A DNA stretch of 64,000 bases from an uncultured Bacteroidales bacterium (GTDB lineage Bacteria > Bacteroidota > Bacteroidia > Bacteroidales > F082): contig CALBNP010000136.1 of NCBI GenBank assembly GCA_937896505.1, positions 1-64,000 on the forward strand, given 5' to 3'. This document shows, piece by piece, positions 50,901 through 60,132 of this stretch (within the stretch, counting starts at the first letter, position 1; each line of letters starts with the position of its first letter). A model generated the notes under the pieces. The model ran no database searches. It saw only the letters and a list, made by a program, of their open reading frames with translations, and was not told the DNA's origin. The translations under genes were made by a program, and so were the position numbers.

Positions 50901-51774
50901 TGCAGATGATGTTAAGGCTCAATGGGTTAACTTTCAGGTGGAGGTCTTTTCCCATGATGATGGATTCGCCGTCGAGGTTGATGACGTCGGCTTGTGGGCG
51001 GATGATGTTGACTTCGGGTGTCTGTATGATGTTGACTTTGGGTGCCTTGTCCATCAGACCGTTAAGCATGAAACCGCCCATGATAGGCAGCTCCAGCGGG
51101 TTGGGTTTTTCGACGATGCAGAGGTCAACCAAGCCGTCCCACAGCGAGGCCTTGGGCGAGATGGGCACGTCATAGCCCATCTGGTTCGAGTTGGCGAACG
51201 AAATGAAGAAGGCATTGACTTCGATGGTCTTGTCGGGGAGCTGAAGCGTGTAGTTCTGGCCTTTCAAGGCAAAGAAATCGCGGACGATATATTTGAAATA
51301 GGTGTCGAAACCGCGACGCTTGTCGTTGCTGTAGTCTTCGGCAACCTTGGCGTCGTAGCCGGTTCCCGCAATGCTGATGAAAGTACGGTCGTTGATGTCA
51401 ACCGTGTCGATTTTGCGGATATGGCAGTTGTTGATGACTTCAATGGCCTTAACGGGATTGAGTGGTATGTTCAGGCAGCGCGAAAGGCCGTTGCCCGAAC
51501 CGCATGGGATGATAGCCAAGGCGATGTCGGTTCCGATGAGTTTTGTGCCCACTTCGTTGATGCTGCCGTCGCCACCAGCTACCGCTACGATGTCGCATCC
51601 GCCGTCGATGGCTTCTTGCGCCAACACCTTGGAATGCCCTGCATATTCCGAAATGGCAATCTCGTAGTCGAACAATTCTTTGTTGAGATGCCCTTCAATC
51701 TGTTGGGGTAGGTTCTTCCTGTGCAGCTTGCCCGATATTGGGTTGATGATGAAGCGAATCTTCTTCTTGCTCAT
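50890..51774 (-). CDS. Diacylglycerol/lipid kinase, YegS-BmrU type
   Basis: The 294-residue protein has the DAGK catalytic pattern: RFIINPISGKLHRK at the start, VAVAGGDGSINEVGTKLIG near residue 65, LAIIPCGSGNGLSRCL and ISIAGTGYDAKV. It phosphorylates diacylglycerol or a related lipid at the inner membrane, probably in phospholipid turnover. Its first 80 bases overlap the end of the LTA-synthase-like gene in another frame. Confidence 0.92.
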   Translation of the reverse strand: MSKKKIRFIINPISGKLHRKNLPQQIEGHLNKELFDYEIAISEYAGHSKVLAQEAIDGGCDIVAVAGGDGSINEVGTKLIGTDIALAIIPCGSGNGLSRCLNIPLNPVKAIEVINNCHIRKIDTVDINDRTFISIAGTGYDAKVAEDYSNDKRRGFDTYFKYIVRDFFALKGQNYTLQLPDKTIEVNAFFISFANSNQMGYDVPISPKASLWDGLVDLCIVEKPNPLELPIMGGFMLNGLMDKAPKVNIIQTPEVNIIRPQADVINLDGESIIMGKDLHLKVNPLSLNIICNEK

Positions 51775-53710
51775 ATCTTAATTTGTTGTTTATCATTCTG
51801 TTGTTATACTCTTGGATGAACTGGTACAGTTTCTCGAAAATATCGTTGCATTGCAGATATTTGATGAGGTTGTTGTTGAGTTCAGGGTCGTTGTTCGGAC
51901 GATAGATGCCGAATGGGGTGGTGCCGTCAGACTGAACGAGATATTCGCCATTGAAATATTCGTAGGTCAGGTTGAAGTAGTTGACATAGGCTTGGTCGCT
52001 GAGGCTGTCGAAGAGGTTGCGGCCAAAGGAAAATAGCGTATCATTGACGTGCAGGGCCGACAAAATGGAGGGTCCAAGGTCGATTTGCTGAGCAATTTCC
52101 TTGTTGCGATGCGCGAGTATGCAGTTGGGATGGTAGAAGGCGAGTGGAATGGCTTTCGAACCCCATACGTTGTTGTATTCTGTTTGGAAATGCTCGCTGT
52201 TCGAGAAGTCCGAGGTGATGACGAACAGCGTATGGTCGAACCAATCGGTTGTGGCGGCTTTGGCGAAGAAATCCCTTAAGGCGCAGTCGGTGTAATATAC
52301 GGTCTTTTCGAAGCCGGTCCAGAAATAGCTTTTATCGGGCAGCTTGAAATCCTTGGGGACTCTATATGGATGGCGCGACGACAAAGTGTAGATGGCGCTG
52401 GCAAAAGGCTCTTGGGTGTAGGTTAGCGTCCGCGCGGCATATTGAAGGAAAGGCCCGTCGTAGATGCCCCATTGCTTGTCGTAATCGCAGTCATCGTCAT
52501 ATTCGGTGCGCCCGTAATAGTTCTTGAACCCCGACTTGTAGGAGAAGGCATCGAAATCCATGGCGCCGTTGTTGCCGCCGTGCATGAAAATGGTCTTGTA
52601 GCCATGCTGATGCAAATGTTGGGCGAAAGCATCGAAGTCGTTGTCGGCATAGTTTGAGGTGGCGAAATCGTCGTCCATTAGGTCAGGAATGCTGGCTAAG
52701 ATGGCGGGCAGTGACTGGACGGTGCGTTGTGCGTTGGCACGACCGTCGAAAGTGAGGCTTTGGCTGAGCAAAGTGTCCAAAAACGGGGTCAATGAAAAGC
52801 GGTGACTTGGGTTGTAGTATCCAATCATTTCTTGCCCGATGCCTTTCAAGATAATGAGTACCAGATTGTTAGGAACAGTGTCACAGATGGTGCTGTCGTT
52901 GATGAATCGGTTGGGACGTAGGTCGAAATGGATAGGGGAGAATGGATTGTTGTCGTAACGATGCCATTCTTCAAGCGTGAGGTCGTAGGTAAAGGCTAGA
53001 CTGAATGGCGTGTTGAGAAGGATAGGCGCATTTTGCGAGTCGGCAATTTCGATTGCAGTTTCCTTGCTGATAGGCTCTTTCTGGAAACCGCCACGCATGG
53101 CGATTATTGAGAAGATAAGAGCTATTGGTAAAGAAATCAATTGGTTGCGTTTCCATCGGGCTAAGTCTTCTTCTTTGGGTGTCTTGATGCGCGTGTGTTG
53201 CGCAACGACGATGATAAGTAGAATGAAAAGGGTGAAAAGTACAGGAATATACCAATAGTCGAAGAAGATTTGCCTCATTAAACCGCCAGTTACTTCGTCG
53301 GAATTGCGAAGGAATTCAGGCGAATGCAAGGTGAGGTGTTCGCCGATGTAATGGAAATAGACAATGTCGGCAAAGTTGAGCGCGATGGCGATGCCGTTTA
53401 CGATGATGAAAAGTAAGTCAATAATCCATTGTGGGATCTTGTTCGAGATGAATCGCGCTGGAAGACAATAATATAGGATAAGCGGCAGGTTGAGCGCAAC
53501 GGTGATGACCATGTCGAAACGCATACCTGAGACATAGAGCCTCATGGCTTCGCGAAGGTCAAGGTGATGGAAGAATTGGATGTTGAAAAGATAAAGCAAC
53601 CATCGGCTTATGCTGAGGGTCAAAATAATGGCTAAAATTCTATAAACCAATAACATTGGCGGTGAAGTCAGCCATGCGGTCTTCTTCTTTTTCCTTGCGT
53701 AGTAGCTCAC
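51695..53710 (-). CDS. LTA-synthase/sulfatase-like membrane protein with altered active site
   Basis: The start appears to be GTG at 53710. Five membrane helices (residues 20-200) precede an alkaline-phosphatase-fold domain like lipoteichoic-acid synthase and MdoB-type transferases: TPFLDTLLSQSLTFDGRANAQRTVQSLPAIL, FMHGGNNGAMDFDAF, SSRHPYRVP. The nucleophilic Thr is present (T330). However, the family's metal-binding Glu (as in MESFS) is replaced by K289 in ILKGIG, and the DH pair near ADHTN reads DF (D501, F502) in TSDFSNSE. Two of four metal ligands are thus lost, which suggests an inactive or altered enzyme. It heads the five-gene operon. Confidence 0.85.
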   Translation of the reverse strand: MSYYARKKKKTAWLTSPPMLLVYRILAIILTLSISRWLLYLFNIQFFHHLDLREAMRLYVSGMRFDMVITVALNLPLILYYCLPARFISNKIPQWIIDLLFIIVNGIAIALNFADIVYFHYIGEHLTLHSPEFLRNSDEVTGGLMRQIFFDYWYIPVLFTLFILLIIVVAQHTRIKTPKEEDLARWKRNQLISLPIALIFSIIAMRGGFQKEPISKETAIEIADSQNAPILLNTPFSLAFTYDLTLEEWHRYDNNPFSPIHFDLRPNRFINDSTICDTVPNNLVLIILKGIGQEMIGYYNPSHRFSLTPFLDTLLSQSLTFDGRANAQRTVQSLPAILASIPDLMDDDFATSNYADNDFDAFAQHLHQHGYKTIFMHGGNNGAMDFDAFSYKSGFKNYYGRTEYDDDCDYDKQWGIYDGPFLQYAARTLTYTQEPFASAIYTLSSRHPYRVPKDFKLPDKSYFWTGFEKTVYYTDCALRDFFAKAATTDWFDHTLFVITSDFSNSEHFQTEYNNVWGSKAIPLAFYHPNCILAHRNKEIAQQIDLGPSILSALHVNDTLFSFGRNLFDSLSDQAYVNYFNLTYEYFNGEYLVQSDGTTPFGIYRPNNDPELNNNLIKYLQCNDIFEKLYQFIQEYNNRMINNKLRYEQEEDSLHHQPNIGQAAQEEPTPTD

Positions 53711-53752
53711 TTTGTTGTGTCAAATAATGCGGCAAATTTAGGAAAATTTGCC

Positions 53753-53760
53753 TATTTTTG
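53753..53760 (+). promoter_or_regulatory. -7 box of the M23 peptidase gene
   Basis: TATTTTTG followed by CG lies 18 bases upstream of the ATG at 53779, in the short divergent gap with the LTA-synthase-like gene. Confidence 0.55.
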
Positions 53761-53778
53761 CGCAACAATTCTATCAAT

Positions 53779-55482
53779 ATGAAAATACGTTTTTTCAATG
53801 TCGTTCTTTTTTGCTTCTTGGCGGTCTCTTTGTCGGCTCAAGAAGCCTTCCCTAAGTATGGTAAACCTGTTGACATTCCGATTTATCTTTCGGCCACTTT
53901 TGCCGAATTGCGTCCTAACCATCTCCATTCGGGCATCGACATCAAGACGCAAGGCGTGGAAGGTAAGGCGGTGTATGCCGTGGCTGATGGTTATGTGAGT
54001 CGCATCGGGGTGTCGCCCTACGGCTATGGATTGGCTTTGTATATCACTCATTATGATGGTTTTACTTCGGTTTACGGGCATTTGCAGCGTTTCGCGCCCG
54101 AGATAGCAAAGTATGTGAAAAACTACCAGTATAGCCATAAGACTTTCACTTCGCAGATTTATCCATCCAAAGACAAGTTCAAGGTGAAAAAAGGTGATTT
54201 GATTGCCTATTCGGGTAACTCGGGTGGCTCGGGCGGACCGCATCTTCATTTCGAAATCCGTCACACCGAAAGCGAGAAACCTGTTAATCCTCTGTATTTT
54301 GGCTACAAGATTGCCGATGATGTGAAACCGAAAATCATTGGCGCGGCGGTCTATCCCGTGAACGATGCCACCGTTGAAGGAAAACCGAATCCGATGTTTT
54401 TCTCTTTGACGGGCGATAACGGGAAGTATGGTTTGAAAGACAGAAATATCGTCCACGCCAACGGCGAAGTGGCTTTTGGCGTTTGTGCCTACGACCAAGT
54501 CGGGACATCAACGAATAAGAATGGCCCCTATCTTTATGAGCTTTATCTCGATGGAACGTTGGCCTATCAGGTGGAATGCGATAGCTTCTCGTTCGACGAG
54601 CAGCGTTATGTGAACAGCCTCTTGGATTATCGCCATTATAAGGAAAAGAAATCGAGTTATGTGCGTACTGAGGTGGATCCTTTCAACAGGATTTCGGTGA
54701 TTTCGCGAAAGAACGGAATCGTTGAGGTGGCTGAAGGCGACACGGTGGCTGTCACATTCAAGATTATCGATCATGTGGGCAATGCTTCGAGGTTGAGTTT
54801 CAGCTTGGTAGGCACGGCTCCTGTCGAAGTAGAGCTTCCTTCGCATCGTCGGAGCGAGTATTTCGTGAAAGCTGACGGCTCAATGAATGCGAATATTGAT
54901 ATTGAAGCGTTCAGCGTGAAGACCACCAAAGGCACCTTCTTCCGCGACGAGTGGGTGCAGACGGGCCAGCGCGACCGCTCGGATTGCTGCTCGCGCATCT
55001 ATCGTTTTGGCGATGAGGGTCTTGCCGTGTTCAAGAATATCAAGGTGAGCATCACGCCTGATGAAAAGTGGAAAAAGCAAAAGGGTTTGTTTATCGCTTC
55101 TATTGGCAAAGACGGTAAGGTCTCGTCTCTTGGTGGTTCGATGACGGATGGCCGCATGGTGACCGAAACGCGCACTTTGGGCGAATATGCCATCATGGTG
55201 GATTCGGTTGCCCCAAAAGTGACGTCTTTCAATTTCAAGACGGGTCAGTCGATAAAGGAACTCAAGTCGTTGCGTTTCAAGATTTCTGACGACATGACGG
55301 GCATCGATTCCTACAATATCTACCTCAACGACGAGTGGGTGTTGGGAAAATTTGATGCCAAGAACAACCTCTTGTATTATGAGTTCGACGAGCATCTGCC
55401 CGCAGGAAACATCAATGTGAAAGTGGTGGTCAAGGATGCCGTTGGTAACGAGAAGACCTTGAAAGCCAAGGTGGTCAATTAG
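53779..55482 (+). CDS. M23-family peptidoglycan endopeptidase (secreted)
   Basis: The start at 53779 gives a signal peptide (FFNVVLFCFLAVSLSAQ). The LytM domain follows at once: NHLHSGIDIKTQG, AVADGYVSRIGV, YGHLQRF and GGPHLHFEIRH, containing the zinc ligands HxxxD and HxH. The remaining 390 residues are beta-rich, Ig-like modules with no clear name (HVGNASRLSFSL, DDMTGIDSYNIYLND). It is 567 residues, longer than most M23 enzymes. It should cut peptide cross-links in the cell wall or act as a scaffold for envelope assembly. Confidence 0.92.
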   Translation: MKIRFFNVVLFCFLAVSLSAQEAFPKYGKPVDIPIYLSATFAELRPNHLHSGIDIKTQGVEGKAVYAVADGYVSRIGVSPYGYGLALYITHYDGFTSVYGHLQRFAPEIAKYVKNYQYSHKTFTSQIYPSKDKFKVKKGDLIAYSGNSGGSGGPHLHFEIRHTESEKPVNPLYFGYKIADDVKPKIIGAAVYPVNDATVEGKPNPMFFSLTGDNGKYGLKDRNIVHANGEVAFGVCAYDQVGTSTNKNGPYLYELYLDGTLAYQVECDSFSFDEQRYVNSLLDYRHYKEKKSSYVRTEVDPFNRISVISRKNGIVEVAEGDTVAVTFKIIDHVGNASRLSFSLVGTAPVEVELPSHRRSEYFVKADGSMNANIDIEAFSVKTTKGTFFRDEWVQTGQRDRSDCCSRIYRFGDEGLAVFKNIKVSITPDEKWKKQKGLFIASIGKDGKVSSLGGSMTDGRMVTETRTLGEYAIMVDSVAPKVTSFNFKTGQSIKELKSLRFKISDDMTGIDSYNIYLNDEWVLGKFDAKNNLLYYEFDEHLPAGNINVKVVVKDAVGNEKTLKAKVVN

Positions 55483-56945
55483 TTCTTCGGAACATATTGG
55501 TAGGCTCCCATGTCGGGAATGCCTATGCGCGAAACGCCGTCCAAGTCGTATGGTATTTCGTTGCCATACAGGGGATTGCCTGTCCCAATGACGGGTGATG
55601 CGATGCTGTCGATATGGAAATTGTTGCGGTTGACGTCAACGAACAGCGGCTCCTCGTTGAAGATGCAATGGCTGAAACCACTGGTCGAGTGGGTGAATCG
55701 GTTGCTTTTTAGCAAGCAATTGTTGAAGATGAAAGTGGAATCGGCACCGCCGTCGAAGCCTGTGACGAATTCGTTTTCGAGCGATCCGGTGATGATACAG
55801 TTGTTCATCTCCATGTTGAAAGGATAGTAGTAAACGTTGTACTCATTGTCCATTTGGTAGTTGCCAACTTGGATGGAGCCTGTCTTGCGTGCCGTGGTGC
55901 TGGCGTGCCAATGGTTGTCGAGGGTGCAGTGCACGAAGCGGTAGCTGCCGCCCAAGGCGAAGAAGGTGCTGTAGCCGCAATTGGCTATCACACTGTTTTT
56001 GACATCGATAGGGTAGATGAGGGAGAACAGTCCATAGCTGGAGTGGTTCTCGATGATAGTGTTGTCGATGTGCATGGAGCATTCCGTGACTTTCAACGAC
56101 GACTGGCAGTTGACGCCAATCAGCGCATTCTTGATGATGGCATGACTGATGCGGTGGTCGGCACCTGAGCGACCGTCCATTAGGATGATTTGCTCCCATT
56201 GTCCGGGCAAGTCCTTGTAGTTGGCTTCGAGGCGGTCGCCTTGGATGACGACTGGGTTGGCCTCGCTGCCGTCGATGATGAGTTGCCCGTCGCTCCACGA
56301 GAAGATGCCGCTGCCTTGGTGGCAATACACGCGTGTGCCTTCTTCGATGCGCAAGGTGCCGTATGAGTTGATGAGCGCGTAACCGTAGATGACATAAGGG
56401 AGTTCGTTGGTCCAAACGGTGGTTTCGAGGCTGTCGGCGACGATGGTGTATTTATAAGGTGTGTCGCCAAGCGTAATGACTTTGTCGGCCACAATGTAGT
56501 GTGCGTTTTGCCCCCAGGCCATCAGTTTGATAGTCTGAGTGTTGCCGTTGGTTACAAATTCGAGTTCGTCTTCCACCACAAAAGGCGTGTTGGCATCGGT
56601 TGGGTCGATGGTGACGCGCAAGAAGCCGTAAAGACTATCGGTGGCAGGAATGACTTTGTCGTAAAGCTCGGTGACAGCCTCACCGTCCAGGTTGAGACGG
56701 AAAGGCGAAGATTCACCTCTTGCAAGTCGTACAGAACTGATTTTCAGTGGGTCGGAATGCCTGTTATAGACCATCAGATGATGTGTGGCCGAACCCAAAG
56801 AAGTGAAAACGGTGTCGAACAGAATGGTGTCGGTCGAAAATTCCAGCTTGAGGTTCGAGTCGGGATTGATATGATTATCCTTCTTGCACGAATAAGCCAC
56901 GATGAGCAAGGCTGCTGCTATGATGAATGCGATTCTGCTTTTCAT
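55479..56945 (-). CDS. Beta-helix lipoprotein of unknown function
   Basis: The start at 56945 gives a lipoprotein signal (FIIAAALLIVAYSC). Residues 25-160 look like a beta-sandwich (LEFSTDTILFDTVFTSLGSATHHLMVYN). From residue 190 onward there are parallel-beta-helix-like rungs (GIFSWSDGQLIIDG, NALIGVNCQSSLKVTECSMHID, VKNSVIANCGYS), ending DLDGVSRIGIPDMGAYQY, a tail common in Bacteroidota proteins with right-handed parallel beta-helices. It is likely a surface carbohydrate-binding or adhesion protein. Its end overlaps the M23 gene by four bases, tail to tail. Confidence 0.8.
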   Translation of the reverse strand: MKSRIAFIIAAALLIVAYSCKKDNHINPDSNLKLEFSTDTILFDTVFTSLGSATHHLMVYNRHSDPLKISSVRLARGESSPFRLNLDGEAVTELYDKVIPATDSLYGFLRVTIDPTDANTPFVVEDELEFVTNGNTQTIKLMAWGQNAHYIVADKVITLGDTPYKYTIVADSLETTVWTNELPYVIYGYALINSYGTLRIEEGTRVYCHQGSGIFSWSDGQLIIDGSEANPVVIQGDRLEANYKDLPGQWEQIILMDGRSGADHRISHAIIKNALIGVNCQSSLKVTECSMHIDNTIIENHSSYGLFSLIYPIDVKNSVIANCGYSTFFALGGSYRFVHCTLDNHWHASTTARKTGSIQVGNYQMDNEYNVYYYPFNMEMNNCIITGSLENEFVTGFDGGADSTFIFNNCLLKSNRFTHSTSGFSHCIFNEEPLFVDVNRNNFHIDSIASPVIGTGNPLYGNEIPYDLDGVSRIGIPDMGAYQYVPKN

Positions 56946-57027
56946 GTGTGTGATTTTGGGCTGCAAAGTTACAAATTTATCGTTTTACGGACTTTTCTCC
57001 TTTTTATTGTGTTTCCAAAAAAAGCCT

Positions 57028-57205
57028 ATGTCATACCGACGAAGAAGGGTATTTCGTCCAACAGCAAAGACTTGCCAACGAATGTCATACCGACGAAGGA
57101 GGATATCTATTCGTTGGCAAGCCTTTGCAAGAAAGAGTATGTTTTCCTCCTATGAACCAAATAACAATAGATTTCTTCCCTACGGTCGAAATGACATTGT
57201 TATTT
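57028..57205. repeat. Cluster of three dispersed hairpin repeats
   Basis: Within the 372-base gap 56946-57317 are GTCATACCGACGAAGAAGG at 57030, a second GTCATACCGACGAAGGAGG at 57082-57100 flanked by TGCCAACGAAT and ATTCGTTGGCA arms (57073-57083 and 57107-57117), and an inverted copy AACAATAGATTTCTTCCC...CGAAATGACATTGTT (57165-57203). They share their core with the repeats at 7467 and 48403. No gene is seen in the gap. Confidence 0.75.
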
Positions 57206-57269
57206 GCTTCACTTAAATCAAAACAGATTCTAAATTTCATATTTCATCTTTAGCAAAAGTAATTATGCT

Positions 57270-57277
57270 TACTTTTG
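57270..57277 (+). promoter_or_regulatory. -7 box of the small barrel-protein gene
   Basis: TACTTTTG followed by CA matches TAnnTTTG, 40 bases upstream of the ATG at 57318. Confidence 0.5.
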
Positions 57278-57317
57278 CATCCGAGAAATCACTAATTGTT
57301 GAATTAAAACCTTGAAA

Positions 57318-58016
57318 ATGAGAAGATTTTTATTGACAATCTCTTTCTTGGCGATGGTCGGATTTGCGCAGGCACAATGGACTTTGCGCTCTTATGGAGA
57401 GTATGGATACACTCGCACGGGAGGAAATCGTTGTTCGTTGGCATTGCTTGCTGATTATCAGTTTAATGACTATTTTAAAGGTGGCGTGAGTCTGCAAGGT
57501 ACCTTGAGCTATCCTTTGTCTATGAACCTTTATTGGCAAGCCGATTTGCTTCAGGCGAAGTGTGGAACGCTTTATTTAGAGAACCGCTATCTCTATCGCT
57601 TGTTTCCAAATTACAAGTTGCAGGAATTCAATGGTGTGTTTGACCTTGGATGGAAAAACCGCCATTTCAATTTCCAGTTAGGTTTGTGTAACCGTTTCAT
57701 CGCCGAGATTCCACTTCGTAAGGATGGAGGAATGGGAACCATTTTTGAACCTATGAATGTTGTTTTTTCTGTTGAGGGTAATGTTTTCGACCAGTCGCAT
57801 CCTTGGAACATTGGCGGTCGCATTTCCAATTTTGATGATTTCTTAATTGAACGCGTATCCATTTTCATTTACTGTATTAAAGGCTATTACGAGTTGGACG
57901 ATGGCCTGCGCCTCACTGGCGAAGTCTGCATCCATCCGTGCAGCTCGTTGAATCTGTCGGCACAACCGAATGGTGTTGCCGCACGTGTTGGCATCAGTTG
58001 GACTCCAAAAAAATGA
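57318..58016 (+). CDS. Small outer-membrane barrel-like protein
   Basis: The start at 57318 gives a signal peptide (RRFLLTISFLAMVGFAQAQ). The mature 210 residues show alternating polar/hydrophobic strands with many aromatic residues (SYGEYGYTRTGGNR, SLYWQ-like and NRHFNFQLGLCNRF segments), ending VAARVGISWTPKK. This suggests an 8- to 10-strand outer-membrane beta-barrel. I do not recognise the family. The stop TGA overlaps an ATG (58013) of the next gene, so the two are coupled. Confidence 0.65.
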   Translation: MRRFLLTISFLAMVGFAQAQWTLRSYGEYGYTRTGGNRCSLALLADYQFNDYFKGGVSLQGTLSYPLSMNLYWQADLLQAKCGTLYLENRYLYRLFPNYKLQEFNGVFDLGWKNRHFNFQLGLCNRFIAEIPLRKDGGMGTIFEPMNVVFSVEGNVFDQSHPWNIGGRISNFDDFLIERVSIFIYCIKGYYELDDGLRLTGEVCIHPCSSLNLSAQPNGVAARVGISWTPKK

Positions 58017-58021
58017 ACACT

Positions 58022-58942
58022 ATGAAAAAGAGAAATTTATACTTTCTTGCAGCTGCAACAGCTATGATTCTTGCAACAAGTTGCAACCACCTTGATATCC
58101 CTGGCATGGTCATCAACCGCAGCGACACGGAAGAACGCGTGAACGACTGGATTGACTACAACGTGCAAAATGGCGAACCAGTCATCGAGAATGTGCCTGA
58201 TACATATCTCGTGTATTCCTCATCAGATCCGCATTATTGCGCTTCAGACAGCATTATCCCGCAAGGCGAAAACGACCGCCTTTACCATTACATCACAGCC
58301 GAACGCAACGACCCGCAAGCCGTTTTTTCAATCCTTATCGGTGATTTGGCTAACGAAAAAGGAGAAAATCCATATAATATGGTTGATGCATCTATGCGGT
58401 ATAATGCTGAAACACAGGCGAAAAACGACCCATGTTTCCCGACAGTCGGCAACCATGACGTTTATTTCGATTGCGCAAAATGGTTTAAAAAGCATTATCA
58501 TACCTCTACCTACACCGTCACTGTGAAGACCGTCAGTGGTTTCAAGGACTTGTTCATTTTCCTCGATTCGGGCAACGGAACGCATGGTAAGCGCCAGATG
58601 GATTGGCTGAAGGAAAAGTTGTCGCATCGCAATGAATATCGTAATTGCGTGGTTATCAGCCACTGCTGGCTGTTCCGCACGAGCTACAATTACACGACGA
58701 CTCCGGCTGCCAATCTTCCTTTGGATGAGCAATATGCCTTCATGGACTTGATGAGCCAAAACAATGTCTCGTTGGTCGTCATGGGCCATTTCCACATGCG
58801 CGAACATCGCGAGTTTAACGGCATCGAATACGTTATGACGGATAACCTGAATGAAGGAGCGCTGAAGCCAAGCTATATGGTGATGACTTGCGGCGACAAG
58901 GTGAGCTACGAATATCGTGAACTTGCTTCTTCGGCGTTATAA
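58022..58942 (+). CDS. Calcineurin-like metallophosphoesterase lipoprotein
   Basis: Either ATG 58013 (overlapping the previous stop) or 58022 could be the start; 58022 gives the cleaner lipoprotein signal (RNLYFLAAATAMILATSC). Metallophosphoesterase motifs are VYSSSDPHYC, LIGDLANEKG, TVGNHDVYF, VVISHCWLF and MGHFHMREH. It is a 306-residue single-domain enzyme, presumably at the periplasmic or outer face. Substrate unknown. Confidence 0.88.
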   Translation: MKKRNLYFLAAATAMILATSCNHLDIPGMVINRSDTEERVNDWIDYNVQNGEPVIENVPDTYLVYSSSDPHYCASDSIIPQGENDRLYHYITAERNDPQAVFSILIGDLANEKGENPYNMVDASMRYNAETQAKNDPCFPTVGNHDVYFDCAKWFKKHYHTSTYTVTVKTVSGFKDLFIFLDSGNGTHGKRQMDWLKEKLSHRNEYRNCVVISHCWLFRTSYNYTTTPAANLPLDEQYAFMDLMSQNNVSLVVMGHFHMREHREFNGIEYVMTDNLNEGALKPSYMVMTCGDKVSYEYRELASSAL

Positions 58943-59016
58943 TCAATTTACCGTCAAGTTTGCTACTGTAACTTGGGAGAACGATGCCGATTTTGCACCG
59001 GAATATCTCTATGACA

Positions 59017-60132
59017 TCAGTATCGCCACTTGATGATTTCAAACTCCAAAACATTATCATAATCCCGTGCCATGCAGATTTTTACGGTTTTCCTGGTGAG
59101 GTTGTAAACCGCTGACCATTGTGTGTTGCTGGTCTTTTCTGCCGATGCGGTTTGCGACACTTCTTTCAGTAGTTGCATGGCTTCCTCTTCGGTGAAAACA
59201 CCGTTTTTTGCTTCGTAAACATCCCTTACTTTTTCATAGCGGTCGAAGCCGTGGCCGATGTGTTGCCATCCTTCGTTGAGATAGGCGTTTGTGACATATC
59301 TTGCTTCAATAGGACTCATTGTCCACGATTTATCACCTTCATTATGAATGTATTCCAGCACAACGGAATGTCCTTTTGCATCGGAAATCAGGAAATGGTA
59401 ACTGTGCGAAATCTCGCTTTTCGTTTTGTCGGCAAACATATTGTATTGCTGCATCAAGGCAAGGGCTTCATCGGTGTCGGCAGCTTTGTCTAACATGATG
59501 CGCATGGCGGAAAGCGTCATAATGTCGTGTTTATCAGGGTCGTATTGTTCCGTTCCTTCGCCATCGAGATACAACACGCTGACGGCCAACCCCTTTTCGT
59601 TCATGCCGTCCATCAAAAGATAAGGTGCAACGATGAGCAGTGAATTGTCTGATTTCCCGTCATCCAAATCGCCTTGCTTTTTACCAACCAATGAAAAAGG
59701 TGCCATGGAAATGGAAGCGTAGCCATTTTCGGGTTGCGTCCTCACCAAAACCGAAGCCGATGGCTCGGAAAAAGTGAAATCGAAGTTACGGGCATAAATG
59801 ATGTCGCCATCGGGAGTAATGGCTTGAAATGCGCTGCAGGCTGGCAAAAGGCTTTTGATGTGAAAGACGGCCTTGAAAGGATTCATCATTTTTGTGACCG
59901 CATACTTGACAAATGACGGAACGGAAGTGACATCGTTTTCAATCAAGCGGTCTAAATCGTAATCATATTGATAATCAAGCTCGTAGAGTAATCCTTCATC
60001 GACGTTTTTCAGACCGGAAAGCATTTCAGCCTGCGCCTTTTTTAAGGCACAGGCTGGATTTCTGTTTTGAGCGTTTGCTGTCATTGCAAACAGCAAAACG
60101 CTGAATATTAAGAATTTCTGTAAAAAATTCAT
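59017..60132 (-). CDS. Ntn-hydrolase, acyltransferase/choloylglycine-hydrolase-like (secreted)
   Basis: A signal peptide (MNFLQKFLIFSVLLFAMTANA) is followed by a segment of about 75 residues and then the probable N-terminal nucleophile C99 in LPACSAFQA. Downstream motifs DIIYARNFDF, LMDGMNEKGLAVSVLYLDG, HFLISDAKGHSVVLEY and ARYVTNAYL fit the C45/C59 linear amide hydrolase group, which includes bile-salt hydrolases and acyl-CoA:6-aminopenicillanate acyltransferases. The long segment before the Cys suggests autoproteolytic activation. It overlaps the prolyl oligopeptidase gene by four bases, so both may act on periplasmic amides. Confidence 0.8.
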   Translation of the reverse strand: MNFLQKFLIFSVLLFAMTANAQNRNPACALKKAQAEMLSGLKNVDEGLLYELDYQYDYDLDRLIENDVTSVPSFVKYAVTKMMNPFKAVFHIKSLLPACSAFQAITPDGDIIYARNFDFTFSEPSASVLVRTQPENGYASISMAPFSLVGKKQGDLDDGKSDNSLLIVAPYLLMDGMNEKGLAVSVLYLDGEGTEQYDPDKHDIMTLSAMRIMLDKAADTDEALALMQQYNMFADKTKSEISHSYHFLISDAKGHSVVLEYIHNEGDKSWTMSPIEARYVTNAYLNEGWQHIGHGFDRYEKVRDVYEAKNGVFTEEEAMQLLKEVSQTASAEKTSNTQWSAVYNLTRKTVKICMARDYDNVLEFEIIKWRY

